Origin: CAZNPL01 sp964574815
GTDB lineage: Bacteria; Planctomycetota; Phycisphaerae; UBA1845
DNA length: 64,000 nucleotides
NCBI GenBank assembly: GCA_964574815.1
Contig: CAZNPL010000011.1
Span: forward strand, 83,454 to 147,453
Direction: 5' to 3'
In this document: one piece after another, positions 17,230 through 26,751 of the stretch
How the letters are laid out: the number at the start of each line of letters is the position of its first letter
How positions within the stretch are numbered: position 1 is the first letter of the stretch
The notes under the pieces: model-generated
What the model saw: only the letters and a program-made list of their open reading frames with translations
Told to the model about the DNA's origin: nothing
The model's database searches: none
Made by a program: the position numbers and the translations under genes

Positions 17230-19542
17230 ATGATGTTTGAGATACATACGCTGATCGGGAATCGCGCTGCCGGCGGTGTAAGGAAGCTGCTGGCGGGGGC
17301 ATTGGTTCTGTCGTTGGGTTCGACGGTATTGGCGGACGGGGTGAAGGCAGCACGGGCCGCGGAGCGGGACGTCGTCGCGCAGTTGGCCGGCGATCGGCGG
17401 GCGGAGGCGGAGCTGCAGGCTCGGCTCGAGGCGCTGGAGGCGCGTTTGAAGTCCTTGGAGCACGAGTTGCAGGCGCTCTCGGAGACGCTGGAGGGGTTAC
17501 ACCGCGGTGATGCGGGACGCCGGGGCGAGCGCGCTCGACGAGCGGAGCGGGAGCAGTCCGCCCGCCGATATCGAGATTTCTTCGAGCCCGCGGAGGCACA
17601 TGAGGAAGCGCGCGAGAAGTATCGTGACGCCAAGGAGCGCTGGCGGGAGGAGTGGCAGGAGCATCGCGAGGACTGGCGGGAGCGTCAGGCGGAGTTGATG
17701 GACGAGTGGCGGGAGCAGCAGCAGGAGTGGCAGGAGCGCTGGCGCGAGGAGATGGGGGAATGGCGCGAGCAGCAGCGCGAGGCCACTGAGCGGTGGCGTG
17801 AAGAGCTGGAGGAGATGAGGGAGCACGGGGCGGAGTGGGCCGAGCGCTTCGAGGTGCCGCACTTCCGGGTTCCGGAGGTCGAAGTTCCGGAGATCGAGAT
17901 GCCTGAGGTGGAGATCCCGGAGATTCGCATCGAGGCCCCTGTGATCGAGTTTCATGTTGCTCCGGAGCACGGCGGGCACGGGGTTTACGTTGCGCCGCAT
18001 GCCTATCCGTTCGGCGACGGCGAGCGCGAGCAGATGGTCTACGAGGTCACCGGGAAGCACGCGGACTGGCTTTACAAGCTTCTGGCTCCGGCCGACGTGA
18101 AGGTGATCGTGTCGCGTGCCGGGAAGCACATCGCGATTGCGGGGACGGATCGGGAGCATGAGGTGTTGCGGCGGGCGCTGGAGCTGCTCAACTGGATTGA
18201 GCGTGATGACGCGTTCGAATGGATGACGAAGGGAGAGCGGCAAGCGCGACGCTACGAGTTGGGTTCGAAGCGCGCGGATGCGATGTACGAGATGCTGGCG
18301 CCGAGCGACGTCAAGGTGATCGTGTCGCGCGCGGGCGATGAGGCTGTTTCGGTGCAGGCGACGGATCGTGAGCATCAGGTTCTGTCCGATTTCCTCGTGC
18401 TGCTGAACTGGAAGGGCCGTCCGCATCATGCTCCCGAAGCCGCTCACGAACGGGCGCTGAAGAAGGCCGAGAAACTCCGCAAGGAAGCCGAAACCAAGAT
18501 GAAGCAGAAGCAGCTCGAGATCCAACGCAAGCGTCAACATGCGGAGGGCGAAGTCAAGAAAAGGCAGATCGAGCGCGAGCTGAAGCGACGGCATGTCGAG
18601 TCCGGCGACGTTGAGCGGAAGAGCGTTGTATACGATGTCACCGGGAAGCATGCCGATTGGCTCTACAAGCTGCTGGCGCCAGATTATGTAAAGGTCATCG
18701 TGTCGCGGGCGGGGGAGAACATTCGGGTCGAGGGCACCAAGTGCGAGCATTCTGTTCTTGACGCCGGGCTTCAACTGCTGAACTGGATCGATCGTGATGA
18801 CGTCTTTGAAAAGATGACGCACGGCGAGCGTCATTCCGAGAGGTACGAACTGGGGGAGGAGCGGGCCGACCATCTGTACAAGATGCTAGCGCCCAACGAC
18901 GTCAAAGTAATCGTTTCGCGAGCGGGTGAAGGGGCGGTTTCGGTCCAGGGCACCAAGCGCGAGCATGAAGTGCTTTCAAGCTTTTTGGCGTTGCTGGGCT
19001 GGATGGACAAGGGTGAACATTCTTTCATGGCGCCCGAGGCGCGCGTGAAGGCTCCCAAGCCGCCGAAAGCCGCGAAAGCTCCGAAGGCACCGAAGCCGCC
19101 CAAGGCGCCGAAGGCGGAGCGTCAGGTCGATCAAGTCGTGTTCGAAGTGACCGGCAAGCATGCGGACATGCTCTACAAGCTGTTGGCGCCGAATTATGTG
19201 AAGGCGATCGTGTCGCGGGCGGGCGAGAACATCGCGGTGCGCGGGACCGATTTCGAGCTTGATTCGATTCGCGCGTTTCTCGAGCTGGTGAACTGGATCG
19301 ACCGCGAGGATGCATTCGAGAAGATGACAAAAGGGGAGCGGTCATCGCGTGTCTACGGGCTCGGTGAGGAGCGGGCGGATCTGATGTACGAGATGCTGGC
19401 GCCGAGTGACGTGCTGGTGATTGTCGGGCGGGCCGGCCCGGATGCGGTGTCGATCCAGGCCACCGAGCGCGAGCACAAGGTTCTGCACAGCTTCCTCAAG
19501 GTGCTGCACTGGGAGTTGCGGTCCGACGGGCCGGAGGCGTGA
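17230..19542 (+). CDS. Secreted protein: W/E/R coiled coil plus three paired repeats
   Basis: 770 aa from ATG 17230 (AGGAG at 17221-17225). Signal peptide to about residue 37 (LLAGALVLSLGSTVLADG). Residues ~45-100 and 120-210 are highly charged coiled coil with a WREE/WREQ pattern, followed by a V-P-E pentad stretch (VPEVEVPEIEMPEVEIPEI, ~215-235). The rest holds three copies of a ~125-residue double unit at about residues 270-397, 467-593 and 635-763. Each half reads roughly Y-[ED]-[VL]-x-x-[KE]-x-A-D-x-[LM]-Y-[KE]-[LM]-L-A-P-x-[DY]-V-K-V-I-V-S-R-A-G and ends L-x-L-L-x-W. Linkers are rich in K/E or PKAPK. The half-unit resembles a small alpha/beta fold such as a secretin short domain, but that is a guess. 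Envelope-spanning or scaffold role suspected. Confidence 0.75.
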   Translation: MMFEIHTLIGNRAAGGVRKLLAGALVLSLGSTVLADGVKAARAAERDVVAQLAGDRRAEAELQARLEALEARLKSLEHELQALSETLEGLHRGDAGRRGERARRAEREQSARRYRDFFEPAEAHEEAREKYRDAKERWREEWQEHREDWRERQAELMDEWREQQQEWQERWREEMGEWREQQREATERWREELEEMREHGAEWAERFEVPHFRVPEVEVPEIEMPEVEIPEIRIEAPVIEFHVAPEHGGHGVYVAPHAYPFGDGEREQMVYEVTGKHADWLYKLLAPADVKVIVSRAGKHIAIAGTDREHEVLRRALELLNWIERDDAFEWMTKGERQARRYELGSKRADAMYEMLAPSDVKVIVSRAGDEAVSVQATDREHQVLSDFLVLLNWKGRPHHAPEAAHERALKKAEKLRKEAETKMKQKQLEIQRKRQHAEGEVKKRQIERELKRRHVESGDVERKSVVYDVTGKHADWLYKLLAPDYVKVIVSRAGENIRVEGTKCEHSVLDAGLQLLNWIDRDDVFEKMTHGERHSERYELGEERADHLYKMLAPNDVKVIVSRAGEGAVSVQGTKREHEVLSSFLALLGWMDKGEHSFMAPEARVKAPKPPKAAKAPKAPKPPKAPKAERQVDQVVFEVTGKHADMLYKLLAPNYVKAIVSRAGENIAVRGTDFELDSIRAFLELVNWIDREDAFEKMTKGERSSRVYGLGEERADLMYEMLAPSDVLVIVGRAGPDAVSIQATEREHKVLHSFLKVLHWELRSDGPEA

Positions 19543-20212
19543 TCCTATCGAGGAATTCTCCGCTCCGCCGGTTGCTGTGCGCCGGCGGGGCGTTTGCCGG
19601 ATTTGCGGTTTCGTTGCCAGCTCGGGTGCGTGTTCAGCATGCTCAGGTGGGTGCCGTAGGCACGGCGGGCTTTGCCCGGCAGCAAGACGCCCGTTGCCCA
19701 TGCCACTGACGCAAAGGAGATGCGCACGGGCAAGCTCGCGAAGCCCCTACCGGCCCGGGTCCAGCACCCGGAGTGTGCCCAGCAGTCCTTGAAGGATGGG
19801 CTGCGCCGGCGAGGGCCGGTGTCGTCTCGATCCACAATCTGCATGTCCCACGGGTGGAGCTGCCCAGGCGGGCAGCGATTGGTGTCGCGACCACACGGCC
19901 CACTGCGGTGGGCTGGGACACCCCACCCGTCCTTTTTTATCGGCTCCGATTGATTTGTTAAGATGTGGTGAGGGTGGATTTGGGGAAGCTGGTTTCCGGG
20001 CCTTCCGCGCTGTCTCGGATATGACGAAGCCGCCCATGGCGCCCGAACCGGGCTTGGCACCCGATTTCGGCGCGCGGAATCGCCCAGCTCGCACCAGCAC
20101 CGGGAGTCCCTGCGGCTGGGTGGCCTGCCCCTTGGTTCGTGACGATAATATGGGGACATGGGGTTGGGGTGGGAGGGCAGGAACCCAAGCTGAGCGAGGA
20201 GCGGCGGAGGCG
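19543..20212. other. Non-coding region with palindromic words and a terminator-like hairpin
   Basis: About 670 nt without a supportable gene. It contains repeated palindromic pieces built from GGCAAGC, GCCCGGC and GCCCAC (for example a GCCCAC/GTGGGC stem at 19898-19913), resembling the other dispersed elements in the window, and a terminator-like hairpin at 19907-19938. The next gene starts at 20213 with GGAGG at 20206-20210. Confidence 0.5.
19907..19938 (+). terminator. Putative intrinsic terminator
   Basis: GGTGGG (19907-19912) can pair with CCCACC (19922-19927) and is followed by CGTCC and six T (19933-19938). It lies ~370 nt after the coiled-coil repeat protein gene and before the metzincin lipoprotein. 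The stem is short, so confidence is moderate; the same G/C word can also pair with 19898-19903. Confidence 0.4.
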
Positions 20213-21724
20213 ATGAGAAAGCAGGATCGCAGGTGGTCGGGGACATTTCGTTTGATTGGGTCGCTCGCGCTCGGCATTATCCTCGTGGGCCTGGTTGGGT
20301 GTCCCGCGCCGCCTCCGAACGGCAACAGCCCTTCGACGGCTCTCGACAGTGACGGGGACGGGTTCCCGGACACTCAAGAGCGCAACAGCATTCCCGGAAG
20401 CGATCCTTTTGATCCGAACGACACGCCGCTGGATCCGATCGACAGTGATGGAGACGGCTGCTCAGATTACGACGAGCTGAATTTCGACGGATTTTGCGAC
20501 AACGATCCGAACAGCAGTGAGCCTCCGGGTGTAGACCCGGACGCCGCGTACACCTTCGCGCTGAGGGTGGCGCGGCATGTCGACCAGCCGTTCAGCAACA
20601 GGGATGTGGATGCGGTTTTTCAGGAGGCGGGCACCGTGTTGCAGACTGTGCAGACCGAGTGTCCCGACGTGGCAACGAACGTGACGTTTCAGCGTGACGG
20701 CCTTGTGGAGACCTACGACGTGGCTCCGGCGGTCATCACCACCGAGGGCCAACTCGATGCGGTTTTCGATCTGCCGTACGACTTCAAGATCACGCACGCG
20801 ATGGTCGGGGTGTGCGGCGTGTTCGACCCAGATGATATGGCGGTGATTCTGGGGTGTGCGGCCACCGGCAATTCGGTGGTGATCGTGGCGGACGCCGATC
20901 CGGATGTGTGGGCGCACGAGTGGGGGCATGTGCAGGGTCTTCCGCACCGCGATACGTGTCCGCGGAACGTGATGCATTCGTTCGAGATCGCGACGAACGC
21001 GGTGAATGCGTTCGAGCGGAATGCATTTCTCTCGCCAACGCCCAGTTTTGCTGCGATCCGGGAGGTGTCGCCACCGGAGTTTCTGGATAAGCGGTTGATG
21101 GGGCGGGGGAGCGGCGAGACGGTTCCGCAGTGGCTGGATCGTGTGATACGCAAACGGTATGTCGGCGGACTTCCGGCGCATGTTGTCGAGGGCGCGGGTG
21201 CGGAGGCGGCGGCCCGATTGCGGTTCATGCTGAGCGATCCGGACTTTGTGGGGCCGCGCCGCAACGTTGTTCGTGCGTTGGGGTTCTGCGGGGATTCGGG
21301 AGCGTGTGGCGACCTGGTCCGTGTGATTGAGGGGGCACGTGGCCGACTTGGGTTTGACGAGTTCGGCGCGGTGGCCGAGGCTTTTCTGGCGCTTGGGCGG
21401 CTGGTGCCTCGGGATGGGAGCAACGAGGCACTGGCGTATCTGATCGCGGGAACCGATCCGGAGGTATGGCGGTCGGCGACGCCGCCCTGGCGGTACAAGT
21501 CGCTTGAGGGGGAGGACTTGGCCGGCGTTCTGGCTCGTCTTTCGGTGCTGGGGTTGGGGGCGTCCAAGGACTCGCGGGCGCTGGATCATCTGCGCATGCT
21601 GGCGGAGATGCAGAATGTTCCAGGTGGTGATCGCGTTATAAAGCCCCAAGTTGATCACGTGCTTAACCTGCTGGAGCGTCCCAAAGCGGCCGCTTCCAGT
21701 CCTTTCGTGCTGCGGCAACCGTAG
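20213..21724 (+). CDS. Metzincin-type zinc protease lipoprotein with calcium-loop and HEAT-like repeats
   Basis: 503 aa from ATG 20213. Lipoprotein signal peptide with Cys30 (LVGLVGC). Residues ~43-105 hold thrombospondin-3-like calcium loops (DSDGDGFPDTQE; DSDGDGCSDYDE). A metzincin zinc site is seen as HEWGHVQGLPH (His235, Glu236, His239, His245) with a likely Met-turn at Met254 (RNVMHSF). The C-terminal ~170 residues show helical repeats like HEAT/ARM units (RNVVRALGFCGDSGACGDLV; AEAFLALGRLVP). Expected to be an envelope-anchored metalloprotease, with the repeats binding substrate or partners. I know no named family with exactly this order. It stands alone between non-coding regions. Confidence 0.8.
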   Translation: MRKQDRRWSGTFRLIGSLALGIILVGLVGCPAPPPNGNSPSTALDSDGDGFPDTQERNSIPGSDPFDPNDTPLDPIDSDGDGCSDYDELNFDGFCDNDPNSSEPPGVDPDAAYTFALRVARHVDQPFSNRDVDAVFQEAGTVLQTVQTECPDVATNVTFQRDGLVETYDVAPAVITTEGQLDAVFDLPYDFKITHAMVGVCGVFDPDDMAVILGCAATGNSVVIVADADPDVWAHEWGHVQGLPHRDTCPRNVMHSFEIATNAVNAFERNAFLSPTPSFAAIREVSPPEFLDKRLMGRGSGETVPQWLDRVIRKRYVGGLPAHVVEGAGAEAAARLRFMLSDPDFVGPRRNVVRALGFCGDSGACGDLVRVIEGARGRLGFDEFGAVAEAFLALGRLVPRDGSNEALAYLIAGTDPEVWRSATPPWRYKSLEGEDLAGVLARLSVLGLGASKDSRALDHLRMLAEMQNVPGGDRVIKPQVDHVLNLLERPKAAASSPFVLRQP

Positions 21725-22081
21725 CGGTTTCGGGTTCGATCGTTCGTCGCGTGGCTTGAGTCGCGGGGCGGATGACTTGTCGATCATTTTGCTTCGTCGG
21801 CACTGGCGGACGCGCCGCCAGTGGCACGCTTCGCCAATGTCGCCCTTTCGCAACTGCACTGGCGGTCAAACCGCCGGTGGCACCCTTGCCAGTGGCTGCC
21901 TTGCCGCTTGGCATGCCGGTTGCCCGTCGCAGGTAAGTCGCGAGTGACGGATTCGCAGTTCGGGATCCGCGGGTGGGGCCATAACGCCGTGCGGTGGGCT
22001 ACTCCATTCGGTTTTCGGGGCCTGTTGGCACGCCGATTGCGTGTGGATGGATGTTTTGCCCGAGGCTCTGGACGCGACGGG
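21725..22081. other. Non-coding region with CACTGGCGG hairpin repeats
   Basis: About 357 nt with no supportable gene. It holds two copies of the CACTGGCGG...CCGCC.GTGG hairpin repeat (21801-21828 and 21857-21885). I see no strong promoter for the downstream kinase-like gene. Confidence 0.55.
21801..21885. repeat. Two CACTGGCGG/CCGCCAGTGG hairpin repeats
   Basis: Copy one (21801-21828) and copy two (21857-21885) each consist of CACTGGCGG, a 5-6 nt loop and CCGCC(A/G)GTGGCAC. Related copies are at 24688-24716 and 59205-59232. Each forms a stem of 8-9 bp in extragenic DNA. Confidence 0.65.
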
Positions 22082-22795
22082 ATGATGTCTGCCATGGGAA
22101 CGAGCAAGTCGGATGCGGACGAGCACATCGTCGAGGCGCACCTGGCCCGCTGGGAGCAGGAGACCCATCCTGACTTGGCGCGGGTTTACCGGGACTGTTC
22201 GATTGAGGACGTGGTCCGGCCATACGTGGCGATTACACGGGAGGTCGGGACGGGGGCGGGGGAATTAGCCGCGGCCGTCGGTGAAGCTTTGGGCTGGCCG
22301 GTCATCAATCGGCGGGTGATCAACCTGATCGCACTCAGCGAAGCGTATCGAACTCGGCTGGCCGGCTGCCTGGAATCCTGGGCGGCGGATGCGGTGGCCA
22401 AGCGGGTGGCCGAGCTGGCGTGCCCGAACGACTACGGTCGGTGGCTATCGGAGGTATTGTTGGGAATAAGCACGCGTACGCGGCTGGTGGTTCTGGGTCG
22501 TGGGGCGGGTTTCATCCTTCCGCGGAAGGCGGGTCTGTCGGTGCGGCTGACTGCGCCGCTGGCTTACCGGGCGGCGCGACTGGCGGCGGGTGGCGATCTG
22601 GATCTGGCTGAGGCGCGCGCACAGGTTCGCCGGATCGACGAGGAGCGCAGGACGTTCACCCGGGATGAATTCGGCGTCGAGATCGACCAGATAGACCTTT
22701 ACGACCTCGTGATCGACCGCGAGGAATTTACAATCGAGAGGATGACCGAGCAGGTTCTGCATGCCGTGGAAGCGAAGCTCGGCGCGGAGCTTTGA
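22082..22795 (+). CDS. Cytidylate kinase-like family protein
   Basis: 237 aa from ATG 22082 (ATG 22085 and 22094 are alternatives). The core begins AITREVGTGAGELAAAVGEA (a variant P-loop of the type 'ISRQ.GSGG'), followed by LGWPVINRRVI and LVVLGRGAGFILP, both landmarks of the cytidylate kinase-like family (PF13189). The C-terminal part has the DxERRTFTRDEFG region and 'YDLVIDREEF'. It is distinct from true Cmk, and its substrate is uncertain; related proteins often sit beside regulatory or metabolic genes. It is 64 nt before the malic enzyme gene and may be co-transcribed with it. Confidence 0.75.
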   Translation: MMSAMGTSKSDADEHIVEAHLARWEQETHPDLARVYRDCSIEDVVRPYVAITREVGTGAGELAAAVGEALGWPVINRRVINLIALSEAYRTRLAGCLESWAADAVAKRVAELACPNDYGRWLSEVLLGISTRTRLVVLGRGAGFILPRKAGLSVRLTAPLAYRAARLAAGGDLDLAEARAQVRRIDEERRTFTRDEFGVEIDQIDLYDLVIDREEFTIERMTEQVLHAVEAKLGAEL

Positions 22796-22859
22796 GTCGG
22801 AGCGGCGCCCGCCGGCGCGGACACTGGAGTTGGGAACACCTAGTAGTGGAGAGTGCCAG

Positions 22860-24554
22860 ATGGCATCAGTGACGATGGACTCAACCGAATCGACCGAGGA
22901 ACGCGGGCAGAAGTGTCTTTTCAACCCCCACGTGAACAAAGGGCCCGCCTTCACGGAGGAGGAGCGTGACCGGCTGGGTGTGCGCGGTTTGCTGCCCGAG
23001 CGGGTGCTGACGATCGAGGAGCAGGTGGAACTGGAGCTCGAGAAGGTCCGGCGCAAGCCGAGCGACCTGGAGAAATTCATCGGGCTGATGGCTCTGATGG
23101 GTCGCAACGAGGTTCTGTTCTATCGCGTCATCGTCGAGAACATGCCGGAACTGATGCCGATCATCTACACGCCGACGGTAGGGCAGGCGTGCCAGGAGTA
23201 CAGCCACATCGTGCGGCAGACACACGGCATCTGGCTGACGCCGAACGACCGGGGCCGATTCGCGGAGGTGCTGCGGAACGCGCCGTCGGATGACGTACGG
23301 CTGATCGTGGCGACGGATAACGAGCGGATCCTCGGGCTGGGCGACCAGGGGGCCGGCGGCATGGGTATCCCGGTGGGTAAACTAGTGCTTTACACCGCAG
23401 GTGCGGGCATTCATCCGATGCACTGCCTGCCGGTGAGTCTGGACGTGGGCACGGACAATGCGGCTTTGCTTCAGGACCGGTTTTACCTGGGTCACCGTGC
23501 GCGTCGGCTGCGGGGCCGGGAGTACGACGAATTCATTGAGGAGTTTGTCGAGGCGGTGAAGCGGGTGTTCCCGCGGGCGATCATTCAGTGGGAGGACTTT
23601 TTGAAGAACACGGCGTTTGCGGTGCTGGATCGCTATCGCAAGCGCATTCCGTCGTTTAATGACGACATCCAGGGAACGTCGGCGGTGGCTTTGGCGGGGA
23701 TCCTGGCCGCTTTGCGGCTCAAGAACGAGACGCTTGCTCAGCAGCGGATCGTGTACGCCGGTGCGGGTGCGGCCGGCGTCGGCATCGCACGGCTGGTTCA
23801 ATCGGCGATGCGTGAGGCGGGCGTTTCGGAGGATGTGATTGCGGCCGCGCAGGTCATGGCGGACACCGGGGGGCTGGTGCATCACGGGCGCGAGATTCAC
23901 GACATGCAGAAGCGCGATTTCGCGATGACGCCCGAGCTCATGAAGAAGTACGGGTTCGAAGGGGACGGTCAGTTCGATCTGCTCGAGGTTGTCAAACGAG
24001 TGAAGCCGACCGTGCTCCTGGGGACGACGACGAAGCCAGGCACCTTCACTCAAGACATCATCAAGGAGATGCACCGGCACGTGAAACGGCCGGTGGTCTT
24101 CCCGTTCAGCAATCCGACAAGCAAGGCGGAGTGCACACCTGCCGAGGCGATCGAGTGGACGGACGGGGCGGCGATTGTGGGAACAGGCAGTCCTTTCCCG
24201 GACGTCAAGTATGGTGGTCGCACTCACCGGATCGGGCAGGGCAACAACGTGTACATCTTCCCAGGCGTGGGGCTGGGGGCATTGATCTCGGAGGCGCACG
24301 AGGTTACGGATCGGATGTTCCTCGCGGCGGCTCATACACTGGCCGACTGCGTGCTGGCGGAGGACCTGGAGAACGGCTCGATCTATCCGGATCAGTCGCA
24401 ACTGCGGATGGTTTCGGCCAGGATTGCCGCGGCGGTGATCCGGGAGGCTCGGGCGAGCGGCGTGGGCCGGCTCCTGAAGGACCAGGAGATCGAGTCGACG
24501 GTCCGCGACGCGATGTGGTACCCGGATTATCATCGATCCGCACACAGCGGCTGA
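22860..24554 (+). CDS. maeA: NAD-dependent malic enzyme
   Basis: 564 aa from ATG 22860, close to the usual ~565 aa. It converts malate to pyruvate and CO2 with reduction of NAD(P). Visible hallmarks are PIIYTPTVGQACQ (catalytic Tyr region), LGLGDQGAGGMGIPVGK, DVGTDN, WEDFLKNTAFAVLD, FNDDIQGTSAVALAG (metal-binding Asp pair), the nucleotide-binding VYAGAGAAGVGIA and FPFSNPTSKAE. The long single-domain form matches the SfcA/MaeA class; the NAD versus NADP preference cannot be settled by eye. The reading frame is open 33 codons further upstream, but those residues show no homology and I used the internal ATG. Confidence 0.95.
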   Translation: MASVTMDSTESTEERGQKCLFNPHVNKGPAFTEEERDRLGVRGLLPERVLTIEEQVELELEKVRRKPSDLEKFIGLMALMGRNEVLFYRVIVENMPELMPIIYTPTVGQACQEYSHIVRQTHGIWLTPNDRGRFAEVLRNAPSDDVRLIVATDNERILGLGDQGAGGMGIPVGKLVLYTAGAGIHPMHCLPVSLDVGTDNAALLQDRFYLGHRARRLRGREYDEFIEEFVEAVKRVFPRAIIQWEDFLKNTAFAVLDRYRKRIPSFNDDIQGTSAVALAGILAALRLKNETLAQQRIVYAGAGAAGVGIARLVQSAMREAGVSEDVIAAAQVMADTGGLVHHGREIHDMQKRDFAMTPELMKKYGFEGDGQFDLLEVVKRVKPTVLLGTTTKPGTFTQDIIKEMHRHVKRPVVFPFSNPTSKAECTPAEAIEWTDGAAIVGTGSPFPDVKYGGRTHRIGQGNNVYIFPGVGLGALISEAHEVTDRMFLAAAHTLADCVLAEDLENGSIYPDQSQLRMVSARIAAAVIREARASGVGRLLKDQEIESTVRDAMWYPDYHRSAHSG

Positions 24555-24687
24555 TTCGTTGCGGTCCGCAGCATTTGCCGCACACTAAGCGCCGTCGGTT
24601 CCGGCGCGGTCCCGGCGGCGCCCTCTGGTGAGGGACGCGAAGAAGATTCCCTGGAACCTGTCCGAATGACGGGTTGAAAGTGCAAAG

Positions 24688-24716
24688 CACTGGCGGACAA
24701 GCCGGCAGTGGCGCCC
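24688..24716. repeat. CACTGGCGG hairpin repeat, third copy
   Basis: CACTGGCGG-ACAAG-CCGGCAGTGGCGCCC: same design as the copies at 21801 and 21857, with one base changed in the right arm. It lies in the 207-nt gap between the malic enzyme and porin genes. Confidence 0.6.
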
Positions 24717-24761
24717 GTCGACGGGTGTGGGAAAGGCTCTACAAACTGCGAGCGATCATTC

Positions 24762-26153
24762 ATGCATGCGTCAACAGCCTCATGGCCTACGATGATGCTG
24801 GCCATTCTCATGGCGACGGCCGCTCCGGCGGCCTACGGACAGCAGTCTTCTGATTTCCCTGATGAGCCGGAAGCGAGCCAGCCGGCGGAGCCCACCGAGG
24901 ACCGGCCGCCAGTCGAAGTAAAGGAATCGCCACCTGTCGAAACGGGCGCGAACGGGGGTGCGGATGAGGAGTGGAAGCTCTTTTCCCTGGAGGAGTCCTA
25001 CATCACCGGGGACTGGGGCGGCAACCGTTCCCGCTGGAAGGAGCAGGGTTTCACGTTCAACATGTTCCTCGTTCACTTCCATCAGAAGGCGATGCATGGC
25101 GGACTCGAGTTGAACGGCAGCGGGCGCAGCAGCGCCACCGTGGACATTCTGGTTGACTTCGACCTCGGAAAAATGGGAGTTATCGAGGGCGGTTTACTCC
25201 ACCTGCATGCGCGCAAACAATGGGGTTTCGGGATTAACGTCACGACCGGAGCGTTGTCGCGGGTAAACGACGATGCGGTTCAGGGCGATCAAACGTTCTA
25301 CGTTGACAACGTGTGGTATGAGCAGGCCACGCCGAACGGCAAATGGGCGTTCCGCATCGGTTACCTGGATCCTCAGACCTACGTCGAGCGGAACGCGTTC
25401 GCCAACAGCGAGGACAAGCAGTTCTGGAATGCGGCTCTGGATAACAACCCGCTGGTCACCTATATCGCCTTCTCGGGATTGGGCATTGCGGCGTTTCATC
25501 GGCCGACCTCTTGGTACACACTGACGCTGAGCGTCAGCGATGCGGAGACAATCCTTTACAAGCCCGGGTTTTCGACGGCATTTCACGATCGAGCGCTTTT
25601 CTTCGTGATGGCCGAGAACACCTTTCATGTTTCGATTCCGTCGAAAAACGGCCCGCTCAAAGGCAACTACCGGATCGGGATGTCGTATGATCCGCGGGTC
25701 CGCCCGGTGTTCGACTCCCGGTACGGCACTCCACAACAGCGGTCTCGGGGCGATGATTACACGGTATACGCCAGCTTCGACCAGGTGCTCTACCGGGAGG
25801 GTCCTGAGGCCAGTCAGGGGCTGGGCTGGTTTTTGCGGTACGGATATCGCAGGGGTGACATCGCGCGGGTGAACCGATTCTGGTCGACCGGCTTTCAATA
25901 CGAGGGGCTGTTTCCGCGAAGGGAGAAAGACGTGTTGGGGTTCGCGATTGCGAGCCTTGTCGAGTCGCCGGATTACCGGCACTATGTGAATCCCAATGCA
26001 GATGCGGAGACCATTTACGAGCTGTACTATGCCATCAGCGTGACCGACTGGCTCGTCATCACGCCCGATGTTCAGTACGTTACGAGCCCTGGCGGCGACG
26101 ATCGCAACGACGATCTGGTGACGTTCGGCGTGCGAACCCGGTTTTCGTTCTGA
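24762..26153 (+). CDS. OprB-family carbohydrate-selective porin
   Basis: 463 aa from ATG 24762. Signal peptide with AYG-Q cleavage (MATAAPAAYGQQ), a proline/glutamate-rich spacer to ~residue 75, then the OprB landmark ITGDWGGNRSRWKEQGF. Alternating beta strands run to the end, and the protein terminates in VRTRFSF, the aromatic end expected of outer-membrane beta-barrels. Expected to be an outer-membrane porin that admits sugars. This supports a diderm envelope. A cytochrome c lipoprotein follows 25 nt later and may be in the same transcript. Confidence 0.88.
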   Translation: MHASTASWPTMMLAILMATAAPAAYGQQSSDFPDEPEASQPAEPTEDRPPVEVKESPPVETGANGGADEEWKLFSLEESYITGDWGGNRSRWKEQGFTFNMFLVHFHQKAMHGGLELNGSGRSSATVDILVDFDLGKMGVIEGGLLHLHARKQWGFGINVTTGALSRVNDDAVQGDQTFYVDNVWYEQATPNGKWAFRIGYLDPQTYVERNAFANSEDKQFWNAALDNNPLVTYIAFSGLGIAAFHRPTSWYTLTLSVSDAETILYKPGFSTAFHDRALFFVMAENTFHVSIPSKNGPLKGNYRIGMSYDPRVRPVFDSRYGTPQQRSRGDDYTVYASFDQVLYREGPEASQGLGWFLRYGYRRGDIARVNRFWSTGFQYEGLFPRREKDVLGFAIASLVESPDYRHYVNPNADAETIYELYYAISVTDWLVITPDVQYVTSPGGDDRNDDLVTFGVRTRFSF

Positions 26154-26178
26154 ATTCCCAATGACTCGGAGGTGCCGT

Positions 26179-26691
26179 ATGTCAATGAGGTTTCCGGTGA
26201 CCGCGCTCGTAGTGGCGGGAGCGCTTGTGCTGCCGGCGCTGTCGGCATGTGCTCCGAAGGCACGCTCCGAGTCGGAGCAGCGGGCGGTGCCCACGGTGGA
26301 GCACGCGATTCACAACGAACAGATCAAGGAGTTAATGGGCAAACTCGAGGCGGACTATCTGCGCGTGTGGCCTCAGGAGATCGAGGAGGAGCGTGAGCGT
26401 GCCGCCCGCCGGACGCGTGCCCGGCGGTTTTCCGAGGTAGCGTCCATAGCGGCGAAGCTGCGCGAGACCGCGCGGCAACTTCCGTCGCTGGTGGAGGGCG
26501 CCGAGCTCAGAGACGAGAATCGGCAGGAATTCAACGATCTCTCCGCACAGTTGGCGGATCAGGCGGACGAGCTGGCGGATGCGGCCCGAGCGGAGGACGA
26601 AGCGCGCGTTCAGTCCGTCGTGAACGGAATCGATTCGACGTGCACCAGGTGCCACGTCAGATTTCGTGAGCAGGCCGGGCCGTTGCGTTAA
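26179..26691 (+). CDS. Cytochrome c (class II-like) lipoprotein
   Basis: 170 aa from ATG 26179, with GGAGGTG 5-6 nt upstream; six more codons are open before it. Lipobox LPALSAC places the lipidated Cys at residue 24. The mature part is almost entirely alpha helical (EEERERAARRTRARRFSEV; LSAQLADQADELADAAR) and ends with one haem-binding CTRCH motif (Cys155-His159) near the C-terminus, the arrangement of cytochrome c'/c-556 four-helix bundles. A periplasmic or outer-leaflet electron carrier or gas-binding haem protein is likely. Ends 60 nt from the convergent M16 peptidase gene. Confidence 0.8.
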   Translation: MSMRFPVTALVVAGALVLPALSACAPKARSESEQRAVPTVEHAIHNEQIKELMGKLEADYLRVWPQEIEEERERAARRTRARRFSEVASIAAKLRETARQLPSLVEGAELRDENRQEFNDLSAQLADQADELADAARAEDEARVQSVVNGIDSTCTRCHVRFREQAGPLR

Positions 26692-26751
26692 GTGCTATCG
26701 CTTTCGTAGAAACATCGTCGTTGCGCGAGTCGAAACGGGGGGACCTGTTAT

